This document shows positions 12,703-21,560 of a stretch of 64,000 nucleotides of DNA, in pieces. The translations under genes were made by a program, and so were the position numbers. The DNA lies in the NCBI RefSeq assembly GCF_025290835.2, contig NZ_JAOCQD020000001.1, positions 620,001 to 684,000 of the forward strand, in the 5' to 3' direction. This stretch comes from Aquabacterium sp. OR-4 (lineage in GTDB: Bacteria > Pseudomonadota > Gammaproteobacteria > Burkholderiales > Burkholderiaceae_C). The notes beneath the pieces are model-generated. The model was not told the origin of the DNA. It worked only from the letters and a program-made list of their open reading frames with translations, and ran no database searches. The first letter of the stretch is position 1. Each line of letters opens with the position of its first letter.

Positions 12703-14757
12703 ATGAGCCATCCCATCTCGATCTGGCGCGGCCTGCTGCCCGCCCTTGCGCTGGCCCTGCTGGGGCCCTGGGCCGCTGTGGTGCAGGCCGATACCGGGCA
12801 CCCGGCTGCCCAGGCGCTGGCGCAGCGCGCGGCCCGCGCCCAGGCCACGGCGCTGGAAGACGCCAACGAAGGCCGCGTGATCGTGCAGTACCGCCGCGGC
12901 GCCACGCTGCTGGCGGCCTCGCCGCGCCGCGCCCAGCATGCGGCCGCGATGGGCCGGCGCCTGTCGCTGCCGCTGACCGATGGCCGCGCGCTGGGCGAGC
13001 GCATGCAGGGCCTGCGCGGCAAGGGCCTGAGCTCGAGCGCGCTGGCGGCCCGCCTGGCCGTCCAGGCCGATGTGGAATGGGCGGTGGTGGATGGCCGCAA
13101 GAGCACCGCCGCGGTGCCCAACGACCCGTTTTTTGGCGACAACCAGACCAGCGTGACCCCGGTGGTGGGCCAGTGGTATCTGCGCGCCGCCGACAGCACC
13201 CTGGTCTCGGCCACCAACGCCGTGGCCGCGTGGGACATCACCACCGGCCTGGCCAGCGTCACCGTGGCGGTGCTCGACACCGGCGTGCGCTTCGACCACC
13301 CCGACCTGGCAGGCAAGCTGCACCCGGGCTACGACTTCGTGCGCAGCGCCATCGATTCCGACAGCAGCAGCGGCGCCGACGGCGATGCCAGCGACCCCGG
13401 CGACGCCATCGGCTGCAGCACCAGCAGCAAGAGCAGCTGGCACGGCACCCAGGTGGCCGGCCTGGTGGCCGCGGCCACCGACAACGGCCTGGGCGTGGCC
13501 GGCATCGGCCGCAACGTGATGGTGCTGCCGGTGCGTGTGCTGGGCCAGTGCGGCAGCGGCTACGACAGCGACATCATCGCCGGCATGCGCTGGGCCGCCG
13601 GCCTGTCCAACGACAGCAGCTGCACCAGCGCGTCCACGCCCTCGGCCACCTGCAACCCGAACCCGGCCAAGGTGATCAACATGAGCCTGGGCGGCAGCGG
13701 CAGCTGCAGCAGCTCGTACCAGACCACGCTGACCGAACTGGTCAACGCCGGCGTGGCGGTGGTGGTGGCGGCGGGCAACGACGCCGGCCATGCCGTCAAC
13801 TCGCCGGCCAACTGCACCGGTGCCATCGGCGTGGCCGGCGTGCGCCATGCCGGCACCAAGGTGGGCTACTCCAATCTGGGCCCGCAGATCGCACTGGCCG
13901 CACCGGCCGGCAACTGCGTCAACGTCAGCACCGGTTCGGCCTGCCTGTATCCGCTGATGACCACCACCAACCTGGGCAGCACCGCACCGGGCAGCAACGG
14001 CTACAGCGACAGCTTCACCACCTCGCTGGGCACCAGCTTCGCATCGCCGCTGGTGGCCGGCACGGTGGCGCTGATGCGCTCGCTGGCGCCGGGCATGACG
14101 CCGGCGCAGCTCAAGACCGCGCTGCAGGGCTCGGCACGCGCCTTTCCCAGCACCGGCGGCACCGACAGCACCGTGACCAGCTGCCGCGCCCCCACCGCCA
14201 CCGACCAGCTGGAGTGCTACTGCACCACCAGCACCTGCGGCGCGGGCATGCTCGACACCGCCGCTGCCGTGGTCCAGGCGCAGGCGCTGGTGGCCGCGGC
14301 CGCGGCGCCCACGGCGGTGATCACGGCCGGCGCCACCACGCCAACCCTCGGCGACAGCGTGGCGCTCAGCGCCGCGGCCTCGCAGGCCAACGGCGTGCGC
14401 ACGCTGGTCGGCTGGCAATGGCAGATCAGCAGCGGCGCCAGCCTGGCCAGCTTCAGCGGCGCCACCAACAGCGCCAGCGCCACGCTGCTCACCACCGGCG
14501 CGGGCAGCGTGACCGTGAGCCTGACCGTGACCGACAGTGCCGGCGCCACCGCCAGCAGCACGCAGGTGATCACGGTGCAGGCGGCGGCCGCGGGCGGCAG
14601 CGGGTCGAGCGCCACCACCAGCAGCGGCAGCAGTGGCGGCAGTGGCGGTGGTGGTGGTGCCCTGGGTGCCGGCTGGCTGGCCGGCCTGCTGCTGGCGGTG
14701 CTGGCCCTGGCCCGGGGCCGGGCCGCCGGCGCGGCAGCGTCAGGCGCGCGAGGCTGA
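12703..14757 (+). CDS. Secreted S8 (subtilisin-family) serine protease with GlyGly-CTERM-like tail
   Basis: A 684-residue extracellular protease. Signal peptide 1-27 (ending VVQA), an inhibitor-like propeptide to about 130, then the S8 domain with the full triad D192 (VLDTGVRFDHPD), H247 (HGTQVAGL) and S445 (GTSFASPLVAG). Residues about 530-620 form a PKD-like beta domain. The end is Ser/Gly-rich, then GGGGG, a hydrophobic helix and Arg residues, the layout of GlyGly-CTERM anchors processed by rhombosortase. Start chosen at the signal peptide ATG. Its last 18 bases overlap the convergent gene at 14740. Confidence 0.93.
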   Translation: MSHPISIWRGLLPALALALLGPWAAVVQADTGHPAAQALAQRAARAQATALEDANEGRVIVQYRRGATLLAASPRRAQHAAAMGRRLSLPLTDGRALGERMQGLRGKGLSSSALAARLAVQADVEWAVVDGRKSTAAVPNDPFFGDNQTSVTPVVGQWYLRAADSTLVSATNAVAAWDITTGLASVTVAVLDTGVRFDHPDLAGKLHPGYDFVRSAIDSDSSSGADGDASDPGDAIGCSTSSKSSWHGTQVAGLVAAATDNGLGVAGIGRNVMVLPVRVLGQCGSGYDSDIIAGMRWAAGLSNDSSCTSASTPSATCNPNPAKVINMSLGGSGSCSSSYQTTLTELVNAGVAVVVAAGNDAGHAVNSPANCTGAIGVAGVRHAGTKVGYSNLGPQIALAAPAGNCVNVSTGSACLYPLMTTTNLGSTAPGSNGYSDSFTTSLGTSFASPLVAGTVALMRSLAPGMTPAQLKTALQGSARAFPSTGGTDSTVTSCRAPTATDQLECYCTTSTCGAGMLDTAAAVVQAQALVAAAAAPTAVITAGATTPTLGDSVALSAAASQANGVRTLVGWQWQISSGASLASFSGATNSASATLLTTGAGSVTVSLTVTDSAGATASSTQVITVQAAAAGGSGSSATTSSGSSGGSGGGGGALGAGWLAGLLLAVLALARGRAAGAAASGARG

Positions 14758-15588
14758 GGCCGGCGGCTGCAGCGCCGCCGAGGCGGCGTTGGCCGCACCG
14801 GCCGGCACGGCGCACGGCCGCCAGGCCTGGGCCGCGGGCAGGGCCAGTGTGGCGCTGCGGGCCGCCAGCTGGTGGCTGGCCGCATCGGCCACGCGCAGCA
14901 GGCTGGCCGGCGGGCGCGCCTCCAGCGTCACCACCCGCGCGCTGATCACGCCGCGCACCTGCAAGGCCGCCAGTGCGGTCTCGGCGCTGCGGGCGTCGGC
15001 AAAACGGCCCAGCATCAAAGTGGGCAGCAGGCGGGCCGGGATGTCGGGCGAAGCCTGCAGCTCGGTGAAGGCCACGCCGCGGCGGCGCAGCTCGCCGACC
15101 TTGCGCTGCAACTGCTCGGCATCGGCATAACGCGCCATCAGGATGACATGGCGGGCCGCGGCCGGCGCACTGGCCAGCTGCCAGGCGCTGTCGGGCACGC
15201 CGGCGGTGCGCAGCACCCGCTGCACGGTGGCCAGGCGCGCCGGCTCGAACGGGCCGGCCTCCAGGCACAGCGGCGCCGGCGCGCGCAGGGCCAGCAGGGG
15301 CCCGGCCGATGCGGCGCCCGAGCCAGCAGCGCCCACGCCGGCAGCGGCCGGGCCCGAGGCCGCCGGTGCGCTGGCGGCGGAGGCGGCAGATGCGGCAGAT
15401 GCGGCAGCAGCCGGCGGGGCGCCCAGCGGCAGCACGCGCAAGGCGTCGGGGTTGACCTGGCGCTGCAGGCGCTCGGGCTCGTGCTCGCGCGGGCCATCGC
15501 CGTCCAGCCAGCGGGCGCTGCCGCTCAGGTGCGCGGTCAGCAGGCCGGCATTGACCAGCAGCAGGCCGATCAGCAGCGGCCTCAGCAT
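14740..15588 (-). CDS. Membrane-anchored SPOR-like protein
   Basis: A 282-residue protein: one N-terminal membrane helix (LLIGLLLVNAGLLTAHL), an Ala/Pro-rich linker, then a region (about 120-235) with the alternating pattern of SPOR domains, including HVILMARYADAEQLQRKV and LMLGRFADARSAETAL. SPOR domains bind denuded peptidoglycan at division sites. The ATG at 15588 overlaps the last 7 bases of birA, so the two are probably cotranscribed, as birA and a SPOR protein are in other Burkholderiales. Confidence 0.75.
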   Translation of the reverse strand: MLRPLLIGLLLVNAGLLTAHLSGSARWLDGDGPREHEPERLQRQVNPDALRVLPLGAPPAAAASAASAASAASAPAASGPAAAGVGAAGSGAASAGPLLALRAPAPLCLEAGPFEPARLATVQRVLRTAGVPDSAWQLASAPAAARHVILMARYADAEQLQRKVGELRRRGVAFTELQASPDIPARLLPTLMLGRFADARSAETALAALQVRGVISARVVTLEARPPASLLRVADAASHQLAARSATLALPAAQAWRPCAVPAGAANAASAALQPPASASRA

Positions 15589-16487
15589 GGCGCGCCACCC
15601 GCCATCAGGCGGCGCACGCTGACCTCGCCGCTGCTCACCGCCACGCGGCGGCCACTGCCGTCGTCCAGGCGCAGCCACAGCGTGCCCTGTGCGTCCACGC
15701 CATCGGCCACGCCGCGGTTGGCCTCGGCCAGCGTGGTGCTCACCGCCAGGCCGGCCAGCAGGTCGCGCGCGGCATAACGCGGCTGCAGCGGGGCAAAGCC
15801 GTGGCGGGCAAAGTCGAGCAGGGTCTGCACCAGGGCCGGCGCCACGCGGGCCAGGGCCTGTGGCGCGTCGAGGCCGGGCGCGAACTCCTGTGCGCAGGCA
15901 TAGCCCCAGGGCAGGGCCGCGGCCTCGTTGCCCGGCGCTGCGGCCGGGCGCGGCTGCAGGTTCAGGCCGATGCCGATCACGGCCACCCGCTCGTTGCCCA
16001 ACGGCAGGGTCTCGATCAGGATGCCGCCCAGCTTGCGGCCCACGCAGCCGGCATCGGCCAGCAGCAGGTCGTTGGGCCACTTCAGGCCGATGCGGGGCGC
16101 GCTGCCCGCTGCACGCGCCGCGGGCGGATCGAGCGCCTCGGCCACCGCCAGGCCCACGGCCAGCGACAGGCCCGACCAGTCGGCCGGCGCATAGGGCAGC
16201 ATCAGCGAGAAGGTGAGCGCGCTGCCCGGCGGCGTGACCCAGGCCTTGCCCTGGCGGCCACGCCCGGCGGTCTGGGTTTCGGCCACCAGCAGGCAGGGCA
16301 GGGTGTCGTCGTGGCGGTGCTGTCCGCCGCGGGTGTCGGGGCGGTCGTCGCTGCGGCGCTGGCCGCGGCGCACACGCTCGAGCAGCTCGGTGTTGGTGGA
16401 GCCCATGCGCGCCACCACCTCCACGCTCAGGCCCGGCAGCAGCGGCTCGAGCTGCTGCCACAGCGCCTCGGCGCCCCAATGGATCAT
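15582..16487 (-). CDS. birA: Biotin--[acetyl-CoA-carboxylase] ligase
   Basis: A 301-residue biotin protein ligase that activates biotin to biotinyl-AMP and attaches it to the AccB lysine. GSTNTELLERV, AETQTAGRGRQGKAW (the biotinyl-AMP loop), LKWPNDLL and KLGGILIE are the diagnostic motifs. The protein begins with the catalytic domain; the N-terminal DNA-binding domain of E. coli BirA is absent, so this is a class I, non-regulatory ligase. Start at 16487 (MIHWGAEAL) is preferred over the long upstream extension to 16712, which has no protein character. Confidence 0.92.
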   Translation of the reverse strand: MIHWGAEALWQQLEPLLPGLSVEVVARMGSTNTELLERVRRGQRRSDDRPDTRGGQHRHDDTLPCLLVAETQTAGRGRQGKAWVTPPGSALTFSLMLPYAPADWSGLSLAVGLAVAEALDPPAARAAGSAPRIGLKWPNDLLLADAGCVGRKLGGILIETLPLGNERVAVIGIGLNLQPRPAAAPGNEAAALPWGYACAQEFAPGLDAPQALARVAPALVQTLLDFARHGFAPLQPRYAARDLLAGLAVSTTLAEANRGVADGVDAQGTLWLRLDDGSGRRVAVSSGEVSVRRLMAGGAPC

Positions 16488-16629
16488 GTCAGCCCCTCGG
16501 CCGCCGAGAACGCCGGCCAATCCCCCGAGGGGATCGCGGGCCGGCTCGGGAGCGGCCCGGCGCTCGTGCCGCGCACGCTGCTTGAAACTGCAGGTTTCAT
16601 TGGCCGTCAGTTGTTGAAGCCGCTCTTTT

Positions 16630-17232
16630 TCAGCGTTGGGTGGCCTTCTTGCGCGGCTGCTTGGGCGCCAGCATGTGGCCGCGGCAGCCGGCGGCGCCGC
16701 AGCGGCAGGCAAAGCGTTTTTTCAGTGCCGGGGTCATGCGCTCGTCGATCACCAGGCCGTAGTCGAAGAACAGCTCTTCACCCGCGGCGATGTCGCGCAG
16801 CGCATGCAGCAGCACGCGGCCGCTGGCATCGTCGGCCTCGATGTTGGGGTCGCAGGAGTGGTTGATCCACTTGGCCGAGTTGCCGTGCAGGCGGCCGTCG
16901 ATCACCAGCTCGTCGCTGAGGTGGAAGTAGAAGGTGTGGTCGGGCTGCGACGGATCGTGCGGGTGGCGGCGCACCGCCTCATCCCAACCGATGATCTCGC
17001 CGGTGTACTCGATCACGAATTCGCCCTCGGCAATGGGCTGCAGCGCGTACATGCCCTTGCCGTGCACACCGCTGCGGCGCACCTGCAGCCGGCGGCCATG
17101 GCCCCTGGGCGCCGCCGTGGCCGCGGTGTCGGCATGGGCCTGCGATGGCACATGGCGGGCGGCCGGTGCGTGCGAGTCGGGATCGTGATCGTTGGCTTGC
17201 ACGGCAAACTTCATTGGGTAAAGTGAATTCAT
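16630..17232 (-). CDS. SET-domain protein-lysine methyltransferase
   Basis: About 200 residues with a complete SET domain: HGKGMYALQPIAEGEFVIEY near the start, INHSCDPNIEAD (AdoMet pseudoknot), EELFFDYGL, and a post-SET zinc motif CRCGAAGCRG, ending in a Lys/Arg-rich tail. Such proteins methylate lysines, often on basic proteins; bacterial examples are scattered and usually uncharacterised. Two in-frame starts, 17232 and 17214, differ by six residues and neither has a strong Shine-Dalgarno. It is divergent from topB. Confidence 0.88.
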   Translation of the reverse strand: MNSLYPMKFAVQANDHDPDSHAPAARHVPSQAHADTAATAAPRGHGRRLQVRRSGVHGKGMYALQPIAEGEFVIEYTGEIIGWDEAVRRHPHDPSQPDHTFYFHLSDELVIDGRLHGNSAKWINHSCDPNIEADDASGRVLLHALRDIAAGEELFFDYGLVIDERMTPALKKRFACRCGAAGCRGHMLAPKQPRKKATQR

Positions 17233-17364
17233 GGGCGCGTGCGCACACCCGTACATGGGCGTGCGCGCGTGCGAGACTGCGGCGCGGATTGTAGGCACGG
17301 CCTCCCTGGCACAGGGCAAGGCACGGCCTGGACTCCCACCCGAGCGAGTTTGCCGACCCGAGAC

Positions 17365-20067
17365 ATGACCAAGACCCTCATCATTGCCGAGAAGCCCAGC
17401 GTGGCGCAGGACATCGTGCGCGCGCTCACGCCCACGGCCGGAAAGTTCGAGAAGCTGGCCGAGCACTTCGAGAACGAGCGCTACGTGGTCACCTCCGCGG
17501 TGGGCCATCTGGTGGAGATCAAGGCGCCAGAGGAGTACGACGTCAAGCGCGGCAAGTGGAGCTTTGCCCACCTGCCGGTGGTGCCGCCGCACTTTGACCT
17601 GGCGCCCATCGACAAGGCCAAGAGCCGGCTCAGCGCGGTGGTCAAGCTGGCCAAGCGCAAGGATGTGAGCGAGCTGATCAACGCCTGTGACGCGGGGCGC
17701 GAGGGTGAGCTGATCTTCCGCCTGATCGAGCAGTACGCGGCCGGCGCCAAGACCACGCTGGGCAAGCCGATCCGCCGCCTGTGGCTGCAGAGCATGACGC
17801 CGCAGGCCATCCGCGACGGTTTCGAGAAGCTGCGCAGCGACGAGCAGATGCAGGGCCTGGCCCATGCCGCGCGCAGCCGCAGCGAGGCCGACTGGCTGGT
17901 GGGCATCAACGGCACGCGGGCCATGACGGCCTTCAATTCGCGCGACGGCGGCTTCTTCCTCACCACCGTGGGCCGGGTGCAGACGCCCACGCTGTCGATC
18001 GTGGTCGAGCGCGAGGAAAAGATCCGCAAGCACGTGGCGCGCGACTACTGGGAGATCAAGGCCGGTTTTGCCGCGGCCGCCGGCGACTACGAGGCCAAGT
18101 GGTTCGACCCCAAGTACAAGAAGGGCGACGACCCCGATGCGCGCGCCGACCGCCTGTGGAACGAGGCCCAGGCCAACGCCATTGCCGACGCGGTGCTGGG
18201 CAAGAGCGGCACGGTCACCGAGGAAAGCAAGCCCAGCAGCCAGAGCTGCCCCGGCCTGTACGACCTGACCACGCTGCAGCGCGAGGCCAACGGCCGCTTC
18301 GGCTTCAGCGCCAAGACCACGCTGAGCCTGGCCCAGGCGCTGTACGAGAAGCACAAGGTGCTGACCTACCCGCGTACCGACTCGCGCCACCTGCCCGAGG
18401 ACTACCTGGCGGTGGTGAAAGACACCTTCAAGATGCTGGCCGACGAAGACCTGCCCGGTCCGCTGCGCGCGCTCACCCAGCATGCCCGCAAGGGCCTGAA
18501 CGAGGGCTATGTGAAGCCCAGCAAGCGCGTGTTCGACAACGCCAAGGTGTCGGACCACTTCGCCATCATCCCCACGCTGCAGGCGCCCAAGAGCCTCAGC
18601 GAGGCCGAGGCCAAGCTCTATGACCTGGTGGTCAAGCGCTTCATCGCGGTGTTCTACCCGTCGGCCGAGTTCCAGGTCACCACCCGCATCACCCAGGTCG
18701 AGGCGATGGGCCACACCCATCACTTCCAGACCAACGGCAAGGTGCTGGTCAACGCCGGCTGGCTGGCGGTGTACGGCAAGGAAGCGCAGACCGACGACGA
18801 CAAGGACACCACCCTGGTGCCGGTGCAGCCCGGCGAGACGGTGGCCAACGAGCACATCAGCGTCAACGCGCTGAAAACCCGGCCGCCGGCCCGCTACACC
18901 GAGGCCACGCTGCTCAGCGCCATGGAAGGCGCCGGCAAGACCATCGACGACGACGAGCTGCGCGAGGCCATGGCCGAGAAGGGCCTGGGCACGCCAGCCA
19001 CGCGCGCGCAGACCATCGAAGGCCTGATCACCGAGAAGTACATGCTGCGCGAGGGCCGCGAGCTGATCCCCACGGCCAAGGCCTTCCAGCTGATGACCCT
19101 GCTGCGCGGCCTGGACGTGGAAGACCTCACCAAGCCCGAGCTCACCGGCGCCTGGGAGCACCAGCTGGCCGAGATGGAGCATGGCCGCCTGAGCCGCGAG
19201 AAGTTCATGGAGGGCATCGCCGCCATGGCCGAGCGCATCGTCAAGAAGGCCAAGGAGTACGACCGCGACACCATCCCGGGTGACTACGCCACCTTGAAGG
19301 CGCGGTGCCCCAACTGCGGCGGCGTGGTGAAAGAGAACTACCGCCGCTTCACCTGCACGGGGGCCGAGGGCTCGACCGGCGCCGGGCCGTCCCAAGCCGG
19401 TCGAACCCCCTCGGGGGGCGGGGCCGGTATTCCGGCACCTGGGGGCGCCGAATCAGAGGGTTGCGGGTTCAGCATCACCAAGATCCCGGCCAGCCGCAGC
19501 TTCGAGCTGGCCGAGGTGGAAACCTTCCTGACCGACAAGAAGGTGGGCCCGCTGGAGGGCTTCCGCTCCAAGGCCGGCTGGCCCTTCACCGCCGAGCTGA
19601 AGCTGGTGCGCGACGACGAGATCGCCAACTGGAAGCTCGAGTTCGACTTTGGCGACGATGCCAAGGCCGGCGAGGGCGAGGGCGAGGCGGTGGATTTCTC
19701 GGGCCAGGAATCGCTGGGCAACTGCCCCAAGTGCAAGGGCCATGTCTACGAGTACGGCAGCAACTACCTGTGCGAGCACGCGGTGGGCGCCAACGTGACC
19801 TGCGACTTCAAGACCGGCAAGATCATCCTCACCCAGCCGATCAGCCACGACGAGGTGGGCAAGCTGCTGCGCACCGGCAAGACCGCCCTGTTCGACGGCT
19901 TCGTCTCCAACCGCACCAAGCGCAAGTTCAAGGCCATGCTGGTGTGGGACGAGAAGGAGGGCAAGGTGGGCTTCGAGTTCGAGCCGCGTGGCGACAAGGG
20001 TGCCAAGGGCGCCCCCGCCGCCAAGAAGACCGCCGGCCGCAAGGTGGCCGCGAAGAAGGCCGCCTGA
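17365..20067 (+). CDS. topB: DNA topoisomerase III
   Basis: A 900-residue type IA topoisomerase for decatenation and unlinking. TOPRIM domain at the N-terminus (LIIAEKPSVAQ, then DAGREGE), active-site Tyr335 in TYPRTDSRHLP, and two C-terminal zinc-ribbon modules: C648-x2-C651, C664 and C700 (first), and CPKC, CEH, CDF (second). The C-terminus is Lys/Ala-rich (AAKKTAGRK). Between C664 and C700 is a 35-residue Gly/Pro/Ser insertion that looks like a translated intergenic repeat. Start at 17365 begins the TOPRIM strand; the frame upstream to 17239 is not conserved-looking. Confidence 0.95.
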   Translation: MTKTLIIAEKPSVAQDIVRALTPTAGKFEKLAEHFENERYVVTSAVGHLVEIKAPEEYDVKRGKWSFAHLPVVPPHFDLAPIDKAKSRLSAVVKLAKRKDVSELINACDAGREGELIFRLIEQYAAGAKTTLGKPIRRLWLQSMTPQAIRDGFEKLRSDEQMQGLAHAARSRSEADWLVGINGTRAMTAFNSRDGGFFLTTVGRVQTPTLSIVVEREEKIRKHVARDYWEIKAGFAAAAGDYEAKWFDPKYKKGDDPDARADRLWNEAQANAIADAVLGKSGTVTEESKPSSQSCPGLYDLTTLQREANGRFGFSAKTTLSLAQALYEKHKVLTYPRTDSRHLPEDYLAVVKDTFKMLADEDLPGPLRALTQHARKGLNEGYVKPSKRVFDNAKVSDHFAIIPTLQAPKSLSEAEAKLYDLVVKRFIAVFYPSAEFQVTTRITQVEAMGHTHHFQTNGKVLVNAGWLAVYGKEAQTDDDKDTTLVPVQPGETVANEHISVNALKTRPPARYTEATLLSAMEGAGKTIDDDELREAMAEKGLGTPATRAQTIEGLITEKYMLREGRELIPTAKAFQLMTLLRGLDVEDLTKPELTGAWEHQLAEMEHGRLSREKFMEGIAAMAERIVKKAKEYDRDTIPGDYATLKARCPNCGGVVKENYRRFTCTGAEGSTGAGPSQAGRTPSGGGAGIPAPGGAESEGCGFSITKIPASRSFELAEVETFLTDKKVGPLEGFRSKAGWPFTAELKLVRDDEIANWKLEFDFGDDAKAGEGEGEAVDFSGQESLGNCPKCKGHVYEYGSNYLCEHAVGANVTCDFKTGKIILTQPISHDEVGKLLRTGKTALFDGFVSNRTKRKFKAMLVWDEKEGKVGFEFEPRGDKGAKGAPAAKKTAGRKVAAKKAA

Positions 20068-20070
20068 CCC

Positions 20071-20385
20071 GTGACCTGGCCCTGCCTGCGCGCCGCCGGT
20101 GCGCAGGCCTGCGTGCTCGACATCAGCGTCTCGCCCAACGGCAGGCGCACGGCTGCCGAGGGCTGGCACGACGGTGCCTTGCGCGTGCGCCTGGCCGCGC
20201 CGCCGGTGGATGGCAAGGCCAATGCCGCGCTGCTGGCCTGGCTGGCGGAAGCCATCGGCTGCCCCAGGCGCGATGTGAGCCTGCTGCGCGGCGACACCGC
20301 GCGCCGCAAGCAGCTGCGCATCGAGCGGCCCGAGGCCGAGCTGGCTGCGTGGCTGGCGAAGCTGGGCTTGCCCAGGCCCGAATGA
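20071..20385 (+). CDS. DUF167 (YggU-type) protein
   Basis: A 104-residue protein matching the DUF167 family: LDISVSPNGRRT, LRVRLAAPPVDGKANAALLAWLA and a C-terminal RDVSLLRGDTARRKQLRI. The family is a small alpha/beta domain of unknown function often found near proline or YggT genes. It starts with GTG only 3 bases after the topB stop. Confidence 0.85.
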   Translation: MTWPCLRAAGAQACVLDISVSPNGRRTAAEGWHDGALRVRLAAPPVDGKANAALLAWLAEAIGCPRRDVSLLRGDTARRKQLRIERPEAELAAWLAKLGLPRPE

Positions 20386-20451
20386 CCCGCCCGCCGGCGC
20401 TGCGGTGATCCACACCGCCAGCGCCCCGGGCCGCGGCATCATCGGCGCTTC

Positions 20452-21474
20452 ATGACGCATCTCATCGCCTACAAGCTCCTGTCCATCGTGCTGGCCGTGG
20501 CGCTCGGCTGGCTGGCCGGGCGCATGCGCTGGCTGGGCGAGCCGGCCGCGCGTGCGGGCGATGCCGATCCGGCGCGCATGCTGGGCAACGCGGCCTTCTA
20601 CATCTTTGTGCCGGCGCTGCTGATGCGCACCACCGCGCGGCTGGATCTGGCGGCGCTGCCGCGCACCACGCTGCTGGCCTTCTTTGTGCCGGCCATCGCG
20701 GTGACGCTGGGGGTCTATGCGCTGGCGCGCTGGCAGGCCGCACGCCTGCCGGCCGCCGCCGGCAACCTGGACGAGGCCGAGCGCCGCGCCGCCATGCCGG
20801 CCGTGCGCGCCTTTGCGGTGGTGTTCGGCAACTCGGTGCAGGTGGGCATTCCGGTGGCCACGGCCCTGTTTGGCGAAACCGGGCTGGGCATCCACGTCAC
20901 CCTGGTGAGCCTGCATGCGCTGGTGCTGCTGACCCTGCTGACCGTGCTGGTGGAGCTGGACCTGGCGCGCGCCCGCTCGGCGCACGAGGCCTCGGCCAGC
21001 CTGCTGCGCACGGTGCGCATCACGGTGCGCAATGCCGTGATCCACCCGGTGACGCTGCCGGTGCTGCTGGGCCTGGCCTGGAACCTGACCGGCTGGCCGC
21101 TGCCGGTGCTGGCCGACGAGGTGCTGCAGCTGCTGGGCACCGCGGTGGCGCCGCTGTGCCTGGTGCTGATCGGCCTGTCGCTGGCCTACACGCGCCTGCA
21201 TGGCGCCCTGGGCACGGCGCTGGGCATCACGCTGGCCAAGCTGCTGCTGATGCCGGCCGTGGTGCTGGTGGTGGCGCACTGGGGCTTCGGCCTGGGCGGC
21301 GTGCCGCTGGCCGTGGTGACGATGATGGCCGCGCTGCCCACCGGCAGCAATGCGCTGATCTTTGCGCAGCGCTACCGCTCGCAGGAGGCCGAGGCCACCG
21401 CGGCCAGCGTGCTGTCGACGCTGGGCTTCGCGTTCACCGTGCCGCTGTGGCTGGCGGTGCTGGCCCGGCTGTGA
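20452..21474 (+). CDS. AEC-family transporter
   Basis: A 340-residue integral membrane protein with about ten hydrophobic helices, resembling the auxin efflux carrier (AEC) family of putative malonate or small-acid permeases. Typical features are the split arrangement of two five-helix bundles, AVVFGNSVQVGIPVATALFGE in the first half and MMAALPTGSNALIFAQRY in the second. It begins 66 bases after the DUF167 stop. Substrate cannot be deduced. Confidence 0.85.
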   Translation: MTHLIAYKLLSIVLAVALGWLAGRMRWLGEPAARAGDADPARMLGNAAFYIFVPALLMRTTARLDLAALPRTTLLAFFVPAIAVTLGVYALARWQAARLPAAAGNLDEAERRAAMPAVRAFAVVFGNSVQVGIPVATALFGETGLGIHVTLVSLHALVLLTLLTVLVELDLARARSAHEASASLLRTVRITVRNAVIHPVTLPVLLGLAWNLTGWPLPVLADEVLQLLGTAVAPLCLVLIGLSLAYTRLHGALGTALGITLAKLLLMPAVVLVVAHWGFGLGGVPLAVVTMMAALPTGSNALIFAQRYRSQEAEATAASVLSTLGFAFTVPLWLAVLARL

Positions 21475-21560
21475 GCGGCCGCGCCGCGCCGGGCTGAGCG
21501 GCCGCACAGGCTGAAACGCCGGCCGGCGGCCGGTGCCGGCGAGTTTGGGACAATCAGGGC

